DNA of 64,000 nt from Larix kaempferi. Lineage: Eukaryota; Streptophyta; Pinopsida; Pinales; Pinaceae. The notes under the pieces were generated by a model that was not told where the DNA came from, did no database searches, and was given only the letters and a program-made list of their open reading frames with translations. This document shows positions 56,910 through 64,000 of the stretch, piece after piece. The stretch lies in NCBI GenBank assembly GCA_027924585.1, contig BSBM01000319.1, positions 7,317,787-7,381,786 of the forward strand, given 5' to 3'. Numbering within the stretch: the first letter of the stretch is position 1; each line of letters starts with the position of its first letter. The position numbers were made by a program, and so were the translations under genes.

Positions 56910-57663
56910 TGTAAAATTAGTCACAGCAGATCTAATGAACAAGTAAATCAATCACAACAGATGAACATAGAAAATATGGTGCAAAACTGTGCAAAACATG
57001 CAGCAGTGCTCTCTATCCCAGAAAGGGTGAATGAATTACAATACAAACTGTCACAATGAACAGAGCAATTCGAATTGCCTAAGGAGGTCATTCGAATCAC
57101 TGAATGGAGTAGCTTGACTCTATCTAGGAGTCCTCATCAATCATCGGTGTTGCTCATCAATCACAACAACCAGTCATCCAGGTGTCAAGCTGAGTCTAAC
57201 TGATCATAATAAATGTAACTGAAGTGTGTAGCACTGATATAGGATCTGGAGGCTCAGTGGGGGCGCATGGGAGGCTAACTGGAGTCAGAGCAAGTCACCT
57301 AATCGAACTGGAGGTCAATCGGAGGTGAAACAGTCAGTCAGGAGTGAAATCGGAGTGAAATCAATCAGAATCGGAGCTAACTGAATGTAACTGGAGTGAA
57401 TCTGCAGTGGTAGGTGAACAAGTGCGCCCTTCTCTGTCAGTAGGTGAGAAGAGGGCGCCTTTCAGCTTAGGAGGGCTAAAACTCTGTGGAAAGTGGCTCC
57501 CGGGTGCTAGAAGAAGGTGGATAAGGTGCTGGAGGCATCAAACTGGTGACTGGACTGCATATCCTGAAATAGATCATGCAAGATCCTGAAGTAGATATGT
57601 ATCCTGAAATAGATGATCCTGAAATAGATATGTATCCCGAAATAGATGATGGATATCCGAACA
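56910..57663 (-). repeat. 5' LTR of Copia-3
   Basis: 754 bp, by eye identical to 51480-52233, followed by CTTTA. Confidence 0.97.
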
Positions 57664-60139
57664 CTTTATCTGGGAATCCAAACTTAAAAGACTCAAATTT
57701 TCCCTTAAAGCCTAGGCCAAAAATCTTCCCTCTCCTGCTTCCAACAAAGAATTCGCCCAAGCCGAGCTAGAAACGCATCAAGCTTTAGCTGATTCCTCCC
57801 CTGCGTCTAATTTGCTCTTCTTTAAGGAAGAAACCCTGCAAAAAAACTTCTTCTCAGCCTGCAGGATTGAAGAAGAGTTCCACCGCCAAAAATCCCGTAA
57901 CCTCTGGCTTCTAAGTGGAGACAAAAACACTAAATTCTTTCACAAACAAGCAGAAGCTCGGAAGAACTACAAAGCTGTCTCCGAAATTCGGCATGAGGGA
58001 GAACTGATCCAAGATGCTGAAGGAATCCAGAAAGCGGCTATGGAAACTTTTTCTGATCTCTTCACTGCTCCTATTGAAGAACCTCTCGATATCACATCCC
58101 ATCCTTTTGATCTCATCCCTCAGCTCATCAACCTGGAAGATAATAACTTCCTGTCTGCGCCTATCACCATGGATGAAGTTAAAAAAGCTCTCTCTGTTAT
58201 GAAACTTGATAGTGCGCCGGGTCCAGATGGCTTTACAACTAGATTTTTTGTCTGTTGTTGGACTATCATCAAGTATGATCTCCTCAAAATGGTTCGGCAT
58301 TCCCAGAAAACCAGCAAGCTGGGAGGCAGCACTAACTCTTCTTTCCTGGCCCTGATCCCTAAAGAAAAAGGAGCCAATACCTTCAACCGATTCAGGCCCA
58401 TTTCCCTCTGCAACACGGGCTACAAACTTATTACAAAGATCATTGCCTCCAGACTGAAAAGATTGCTCCCCCGGATCATCCCGGAGAACCAAGGAGGATT
58501 CATCAAAGGTAGGAAAATCTTGGATAACATCATTCTCGTCCAAGAAGCTATCCACTCTAGCAACCAGCGTAAGGAGAAAGGCATGGTCATCAAACTCGAC
58601 TTAGCTAACGCCTTTGACCGTTTCAGACATGATTTCCTGTTTGCTGTTATGGCTAAATTTGGCTTCTCCTCCAATTTCATAAACTGGATCAAAGGATGTG
58701 TGGGGGACCCTTTGATTGCCCCGCTAGTAAATGGAAGGCCTACTCGCTTCTTCAAAGCCTCTAGAGGTTTAAGGCAAGGCTACCCGCTCTCTCCCCTTCT
58801 TTATGCCATCCAGGCTTCTATCCTCAGCTATCAACTTAACTTCAGTCAAGACATCCACATGCTTCCTGGACTCAGAATTGTGAACAATGTCAGGGACATC
58901 AACCATGCTCAATTTGCTGATGACACTCTGCTACTGGGAGGAGCCTTTGTCCACTCTGCGGAGCAATTCAAAAGAGAACTGGAGTTATACAAACAAGTCT
59001 CAGGAAGCAAAATAAATTTCCACAAAAGCAAAATCTTCAGCTGGAACTGTGCTGCCAGGGAGCTAAGGAACATCAGCAGAACGTTGGAGATGGAAGGTAC
59101 CAAAGATTGGAACAACTTCATTTATCTCGGAATCCCCATCTATAAAAACAAAATCACTTCAGCAGACTGGAATCCTATAGTTGACAAGCTCAAACGCAAA
59201 ATCCAAAAATGGGGGGCCAGCTGGCTCAATCTTGCAAGTAAAACTACTCTCATCAAATCCGTCCTCAATAGCATGCCTATTTACCAGTCCTCTATTCTGC
59301 TCGCTCCCTGCTCTGTAGTTAACAAGATTGAAGGGCTGCTCAGAAAATTCATTTGGGAAGGAGGTAAAGGGAATGGGAACAAAATTCATCTTGTCAGTTG
59401 GGAAAAGATTAAAAAGCCTCGAGATGAAGGTGGCCTCCAGGTGAGAAGTTTAACAACCCCAAATCTTGCTTTGGGAGCTAAGTTACTCTGGCAGGTGGTT
59501 TCAGGGAAAACTAGCTGGAGCAAAGAATCTCTCCACAAAAACTATTTCCCAGGGCCGAGAAAGAGATGTCTGGACCAGAAACCTCCCCCTGGTAAGGGCT
59601 CTCCAATCTACAATTTATGCATTAAAGCTCTGGTCCCTTTCCATAATAAGCTTTACTGGATCCCTGGAAATGGTAGCTCAATCAACGTCTGGGAAGACTC
59701 TATTTTGGGGAACCCTCCCATCGGTTCTAATTCGGATATCAGTAACATACAACACTGGCTTCTTGACAAGGGTTCCACCACACTATGGGACCTATCTGTC
59801 TGGGAGAACGATATCTGGAAAGGTTGGGACTTAGGCCATTTTCCCCCTGATCTAAACTCTGAAGCAGAAGCTCTGATTGTCCTCCTCCAAGGTAAGTCCC
59901 CCTCCAAAATGGGCTCCAGAGATAGAAGGGGTTGGGTATCTTCTAGAGTTTACACTACTACTGAAGGCTACAATGAAATCCAGGCCATCCCCTATGCTGC
60001 CCCAAACCCTACTATCTGGAAGTTTATTTGGTCCAAACCTTTCATCCCGAAAATTGATATCTTCTGCTGGTCTTTAGCCCATAAGAGCATCCTCACCGGT
60101 GACAAACTCAAGAGAAGAGGAATGGAAGGCCCATCCTGA
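57664..60139 (+). pseudogene. LINE-A ORF2, reverse transcriptase part
   Basis: The LINE frame resumes at CTTTA and is open to a TGA at 60137-60139. The linker RNLWLLSGDKNTKFFHKQ (about 57897-57950) precedes the RT. Blocks seen are MKLDSAPGPDGF, FRPISLCNTGYKLITKII (58390), MVIKLDLANAFDRF, ASRGLRQGYPLSPLLYAIQ (58760) and the catalytic HAQFADDTLLLGG (58905-58943) with both Asp residues. The thumb region (YLGIPIYKNK, TTLIKSVLNSMPIYQ) is normal. QGYPLSP has Tyr where most LINEs have Cys. Apart from the upstream TGA and the 3' lesions, this stretch of about 820 codons is undamaged, so decay is recent. Confidence 0.95.
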
Positions 60140-60281
60140 TGTCCCCCTCTGTAAACGCCATGAAGAAAACTATGGATCACATCATGCTGGAGTGTCCCTA
60201 TGCTAATGAAGTTTGGCTCCACGCTATGAGCCTTAACAACGCCACTATCCTGCCCCAAACTGTTCAAAACCTTTTCTCCAT
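60136..60281 (+). pseudogene. LINE-A ORF2, damaged zinc-binding (zf-RVT) region
   Basis: The family's C-P-L-C...H-x3-C zinc-binding block can be recognised, but its halves are in different frames. After the TGA at 60137 an extra C near 60144 and an extra A near 60165 shift the frame, MDHIMLECPYANEVW is in a second frame (60172 on), and RNase H is in a third. At least three small indels fall within about 200 bp. Confidence 0.8.
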
Positions 60282-61079
60282 TTGGAAGTCCCTGTCTCCC
60301 TTCAAGTTGAACAACAAGACCTGCTTCAAACTGCTTGGGAATGGCTCCCAAAAGCCATCTGCTGGAAACTGTGGCTTGAGAGAAACAACAGAATTTTCTG
60401 GAGCCATGAAGCCCCTCCCTGGAAAACTGCAGTGAAGGCTAGAGCCATTCTTGGAGAAGCCCTGGAATGCAACTCCTTAAATAACTCCGCCCAGCTTCTG
60501 CAAGAGGAGATCAGTTGGTTAAGTCTGCTAATGACCAAACTTCCACTTCGTACCAGCTGCTGTGTACCAAAGCCCGAGGATTGGGAAATAAGACTTGAGG
60601 AAGCAGAATTCAGACGTTGGGAAGCATCCTTGAATGAACCTTGCCTTTTCTTTGATGGGGCGTCGAAAGGAAACCCGGGCCCTGCTGGTGCCGGAGGAGT
60701 AATCAGATCAGCTAGCGGGTTCACTTGCACCAATTATGCCTGGGGTCTTGGAATTGAGTCTAACAACACTGCTGAATTCTGCAGTCTATGGCAAGGCTTA
60801 ATTCTAGCGCGTGATCAAGGAATTAGCAATTTAACAGTCTTTGGGGATTCCAGGATTCTTATCAAAGCCCTCATAACCAAGAAGACCCCTCCGAATGTCA
60901 AATTGCGCCATATATTTCAAAGAATTCTTCAGGTTAGCAAACATTTCCAAAAAATCAGATTTTACCATGTGCTTCGTGTGCTGAATAAGCAAGCAGACAT
61001 GGATGCAAATATCGGGGTCGAGCTGGCTCAAGGCATATTAAGCATAAATGGCTCGCGTCAGAGATGTGACATCCCATAG
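60282..61079 (+). pseudogene. LINE-A ORF2, C-terminal RNase H domain
   Basis: RNase H removes RNA from the RNA-DNA hybrid. The frame is open from about 60282 to TAG at 61077-61079. The domain begins at LFFDGASKGNPGPAGAGGVI (about 60651-60710), with the first catalytic Asp and the G-N-P-G-P-A-G signature of archaeal-type RNase H that I recall plant L1 elements acquiring. SNNTAEFCSLWQGL carries the catalytic Glu, FGDSRILIKAL the second Asp, and HVLRVLNKQADMDAN the terminal block (an HxxR..N..AD pattern). All catalytic residues appear present. It is detached from RT by frameshifts upstream. Confidence 0.92.
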
Positions 61080-61396
61080 CTGCAGGGGATCCTGTATCTT
61101 CTCACAGCATGCTCTTTGGTTTCCCCAAAACACATTTATCATGCGAGTGGCAGAGATTCCCAGCACCAGAGCTCAGCGTCAGGTCCTTACGCCCTCGGGA
61201 GTCTCCCTGTTTGCCCTTAAAGGAGCTCCCTCCCCTGTCTCGAACTCATTCCTCTCTTACTAGACTAAAGGTATCAAGCATTCCGAGTTCTGTTACTAGG
61301 GCGAGCTCTGTTACTAGGCTGAAGGTATCAAGCATTCTGAGTTCCCTTTGTCAAGACCGAGCTCAGATCGAGGCTCACGTTGTGCTCCTGATCAAG
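61080..61396 (+). other. LINE-A spacer between RNase H and ORF3
   Basis: It contains an imperfect direct repeat, TTACTAG-CT-AAGGTATCAAGC-TT followed by CGAGTTC or TGAGTTC, near 61258-61294 and 61310-61347. The frame of ORF3 is open upstream to 61109 but is repeat-derived here. Confidence 0.6.
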
Positions 61397-61723
61397 ATGG
61401 CGTCAAACAGCTCTTCAAGCTCCGGATTCACAGCGGAAGAAAGGATCGGAGCCCTGGAAGCTGCCCTGGGCCGACTGAGGGCAAAACACGATGATCAGAA
61501 AGCAAAGTTGGATGCGCTCTCCAAGGCAGGAGAGCAATCTTGGGACCTGATGAACAAGGAACTGATGCAACTCCGGGCAGACTTCTCAGAACAAATGGAA
61601 GAAATAAAAGACGAGACGCGAACTGGTTTCAAAGATGCTGCGAATACTCATGGCAACTTCGGGCATAGGATCGCAGCCCTTGAAGCAGAAGTCACCAAGC
61701 TGAAAGCAAAGCTGGAAAAATGA
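61397..61723 (+). CDS. LINE-A ORF3: 108-residue predicted coiled-coil protein
   Basis: An intact frame starts at ATG 61397 in a strong context (AAGATGG) and stops with TGA at 61721-61723. After a Ser-rich head (residues 1-13) the protein is highly charged and alpha-helical in character. Heptad-like spacing of hydrophobic residues is seen in ERIGALEAALGRLRAKH (about 16-32) and again in HRIAALEAEVTKLKAKLEK at the C-terminus (about 90-108). Between them lies LMNKELMQLRADFSEQMEE. No Cys is present and I see no enzymatic motif. It lies inside the LINE, upstream of the tail, so it moves with it. I know of no standard third ORF in plant L1 elements. It could be a captured host exon or an oligomerisation partner for ORF1, which lacks a coiled coil. 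Confidence 0.65.
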   Translation: MASNSSSSSGFTAEERIGALEAALGRLRAKHDDQKAKLDALSKAGEQSWDLMNKELMQLRADFSEQMEEIKDETRTGFKDAANTHGNFGHRIAALEAEVTKLKAKLEK

Positions 61724-61946
61724 ACTTCTCTCAAAGCAGTGCAATACGCCTTTCTCCACTGTTATAGTTAAATAATCTCTGGCATTTGGGAGTAGTGGAG
61801 CCCTGCCATGTTTTGGGCGATCTCTGGAAGCTCGCTGTACTTCTTTGGATGCGTATTGTAACTGAGAACTCTATGTACTAAGCATTCGGTTGCTCTATAC
61901 CGGCACTAATACAATCTTCCCCTATGTTACTGTCAAAAAAAAAACA
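61724..61946 (+). other. LINE-A 3' UTR and poly(A) tail
   Basis: 223 bp ending in ten A residues (61937-61946), followed at once by the right copy of the 17-bp duplication. No AATAAA is present close by; ACTAATACAATC near 61904 is the nearest A-rich candidate signal. Confidence 0.85.
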
Positions 61947-61963
61947 TACATAATGATTAATCC
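61947..61963. repeat. Target site duplication of LINE-A, right copy
   Basis: CATACATAATGATTAAT, exact copy of 49201-49217. Confidence 0.95.
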
Positions 61964-63600
61964 AAGCACACACATAATGACAGAGAAGGTTTATCCTGTA
62001 AACCTTTAAATAGCTTTCTTCACAAGCAATACAATGGGTCATTACCATGGGCCAAAAAAACATGATCGAGTCAAGTTTACCTAACAAGAAGAGACAACGA
62101 GACCATGACAAAAAACCAAAATTTCCATATTAGAAATAGAATAATAAAGAGAATACATACACACATTTAATTACTAATAACTAATTAGTAATATATATAT
62201 ATATATATATATATATAGGCTTGGTATATAGATATTAATGACATGTAAAAACAAATGCACTTCAAAATGACGGTTAATTTTATGAAGTGGAAGTATTTTG
62301 ACGTGTAAAATGGAGCATAAAAATATTCCTCCCAACAATTCGGTCTACACTTAATTGACAAGTGAAATGTTTGTTTTATGGAAACCCCACCGGTGAATAT
62401 TTAAGTGAAATCGACAGAAAATCATGCTCAGAAATGATGCAATGAAATACAGCATACAGAAATGATGAAAAATAAATAAAAATTCCAAAGATGTAATTTA
62501 TGCAATGAAAATTTTTTGGACTTTGTTTACTGCATTTTAAAACATAACAGTACAGATTGAATTCATAAATTAACGTGCTCATTAACACGATAAATTCCGC
62601 AATGCAATTTTAAATCTCTAAATTTTCAGTTTATAAATCTATAAATAACATAAATATTTATAACATGTAATTATCTATAAACCAACTATAAAAATAATTA
62701 AATAAATTTTTCCATTAATATTTATAACGCAACTATCTATAAACCAACAAAAATGACTAAATCAATTATTTAGTAATTAAAAATGTGGTAGAGTTAATAC
62801 AACCCTAAAAATGACTAAATCAATTTTTTAAATCAATTATTTAGTAATTAAAAATGTGGTAGAGTTAATACAACCCTTTCAATTAAAGATACGGTAAAGA
62901 TAATGCAATCTAAGAAAATATGAAATGTTTGACATCATGTTTATTCATATCTAAAAGTACATAGTGTGTGTACATGATGAGAAGATGAAAAAACATCTTG
63001 AGAACAACATAGTGTTTATCTTGAGAACAACATAGTGTATACATATTGAGAAGATGAAGGCTCATCTTTGTTACTTGTACGGAGGAATAAAAATAAAGAA
63101 GGTGAAGTGAAGTCATACAGAAAAGGAAGGTAATTTTACTTGCAAGTTGAAGCATCGAGTTCATGTTTACAAAAACAACTAGGTCCATATAATAAGTATT
63201 AGTGTTAAGTTTAAATTAAAAAAAAGAAGATGTGAATAAATCATTAGAATGCTTTTGAGTTCCTCACCATATAATTGTTTTGAGTTCCTCACCATATAAT
63301 TGGTTAGCTAATTTTGTAGCAAACATTCTTTTGGTTGGAATTTGGTACGAATTTAGAGTTTTCATCATCTAGAATCTTGATTAATTTCTCAATGATTTGG
63401 GTTGTGTAAAATTTTTATGTCCCCGAAGGGGAACATATATATATCTCCAACGTCCTATTAATTTGGTTTAGAGACTACAAATTTTTACATTTTGTAAGGT
63501 TTAAACAATGTATTCAATGTTATATATTAAATAAAATTTAAAAAAAACATTAATTTCAATAGTGATTGGCTCTAATTTGCTGACGTTTGCCTTGTTTTTC
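61964..63600. other. AT-rich intergenic DNA with small duplications
   Basis: No gene seen. Duplications: about 45 bp twice at 62762-62880 (AAAAATGTGGTAGAGTTAAT), CTTGAGAACAACATAGTG twice near 62998-63038, and TTTTGAGTTCCTCACCATAT twice at 63253-63301. Confidence 0.6.
62191..62217. repeat. (AT)n microsatellite
   Basis: 27 bp of uninterrupted AT dinucleotides. Confidence 0.98.
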
Positions 63601-63749
63601 CCATCCCAGGAGGGGGCAGCAGGCAATCGTCAGCCTGGACTGGAGTGTCTGACTTACAGATTAAATGCTTCACAGGAAAATTTTAACACGTAGACTATCA
63701 TTGATGCAGTCCATAAAAGAATATTGGTACTCTTCCTTGGCATCTCGAG

Positions 63750-63855
63750 TGAAGCTGGCGAGTGCTGCCGATCATAAATGCATCCATCGAGTGAAGCTGG
63801 AGAGTGTTGCTGATCATAAATGCATCCATGGGGTGGAGCTGGCGAGTGCTACTCC
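63750..63855. repeat. Two and a half tandem copies of a 45-bp unit
   Basis: Unit GTGAAGCTGGCGAGTGCTGC then GATCATAAATGCATCCAT, starting near 63750, 63791 and 63835, with a partial third copy. Each full copy ends ATGCATCCAT, which includes the RY-like core ATGCAT. Confidence 0.88.
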
Positions 63856-63955
63856 CATGCGTAGGTGGCCTGCAATTGACAGTTGGGCACGCTACGCTAG
63901 CCCTGTTGAAATGTCGAGGGAAGGTTTTGGCTGTAGCAGGGCCGCCATTAATTTC

Positions 63956-63966
63956 CCTATAAAAGA
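63956..63966 (+). promoter_or_regulatory. Candidate TATA box near the window end
   Basis: CCCTATAAAAG lies in a GC-richer stretch that starts near 63600. A transcript would begin about 30 bp downstream and any gene would lie outside the window. It could equally be part of another LTR. Confidence 0.35.
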
Positions 63967-64000
63967 GATATCTTTTCAGGGATCTGGTAGCTAGCACCAG

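Larger units (their letters stand above)
51480..57663 (-). mobile_element. Copia-3: very young, nearly intact Ty1/copia element in LINE-A
   Basis: Both 754-bp LTRs read the same at every position I compared, the CTTTA duplication is perfect, and the primer site and polypurine tract are canonical. A gag-pol frame fills 52412-56488 with one internal TGA. The family differs from Copia-1 and Copia-2 in LTR and protein sequence, and it lacks a tandem array before the 3' LTR. Confidence 0.98.
49218..61946 (+). mobile_element. LINE-A: plant L1-type retrotransposon with three ORFs, carrying nested Copia-3
   Basis: The 17-bp duplication at both ends, a ten-A tail (61937-61946) and ORFs for a DUF4283/CCHC protein, endonuclease-RT-RNase H and a coiled-coil protein define a LINE of about 6.5 kb once Copia-3 and its duplicated CTTTA are discounted. 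Only about 90 bp precede the first internal ORF1 Met, so the 5' end may be slightly truncated. ORF2 contains one nonsense codon in the endonuclease and several lesions in the zinc-binding region, so the copy is not autonomous. Confidence 0.95.

Noticed and set aside
57911-58555. 214-codon open frame on the - strand opposite LINE-A RT
   Set aside because: The + strand encodes unmistakable RT motifs here; the antisense frame has no recognisable content.
1-64000. tRNA, rRNA or other structural RNA genes
   Set aside because: I looked for cloverleaf arms and conserved boxes by eye and found none. The iMet-like matches are primer sites of LTR elements.

Overview
This is nuclear DNA from a land plant with a large, repeat-packed genome. 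The evidence is dense nested LTR retrotransposons primed by initiator-Met tRNA, two plant-type L1 LINEs whose ORF2 ends in an RNase H domain, canonical GT-AG introns, and decayed plant genes (an NPF/PTR transporter, a C2-domain protein). A pseudogene resembling the DUF7869 family, which I recall as rare in flowering plants, makes a gymnosperm or another non-flowering plant my best guess. That placement is inference and uncertain.

Layout. 1-190: a cluster of CTCGATCGAG-like palindromes. 806-14112: a dead Ty3/gypsy chromovirus on the + strand, split in its RNase H domain by a Copia element on the - strand (Copia-1, 4867-11474, perfect GAATT target duplication). 14118-24400: AT-rich DNA with a possible three-exon gene tail (18424-18752), a C2-domain fragment, an NPF pseudogene with one nonsense codon, and a broken DUF7869-like gene. 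24840-28312: remnant of an LTR element with gag-type zinc knuckles. 29138-35606: Copia-2, a relative of Copia-1, whose protease/integrase region is replaced by about 1.4 kb of intron-rich-looking sequence. 37265-45152: a large, essentially non-coding LTR element with a perfect ATCTT duplication, carrying a second palindrome cluster. 45826-49134: a truncated, dead LINE (LINE-B). 49218-61946: a LINE with a 17-bp target duplication (LINE-A), interrupted in its endonuclease by Copia-3 (51480-57663). Copia-3 has identical 754-bp LTRs and a nearly intact gag-pol. 61964-64000: AT-rich sequence ending in a GC-richer stretch with tandem repeats and a TATA box.

How it works together. The window is mainly a record of successive insertions, and I see no intact host gene. 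Copia-3 is the youngest event. LINE-A supplies ORF1 (DUF4283 plus CCHC knuckle), ORF2 (endonuclease, reverse transcriptase, RNase H) and an unexpected third ORF encoding a 108-residue coiled-coil protein between RNase H and the poly(A) tail. Copia-1, Copia-2 and the non-coding element share a design: iMet primer site, a polypurine tract ending AAGAGGGAG, and a private tandem array just before the 3' LTR. The most unusual items are the LINE-A third ORF, the two palindrome clusters, the 160-bp telobox-bearing leader repeats of Copia-2, and the intron-bearing insert in Copia-2.
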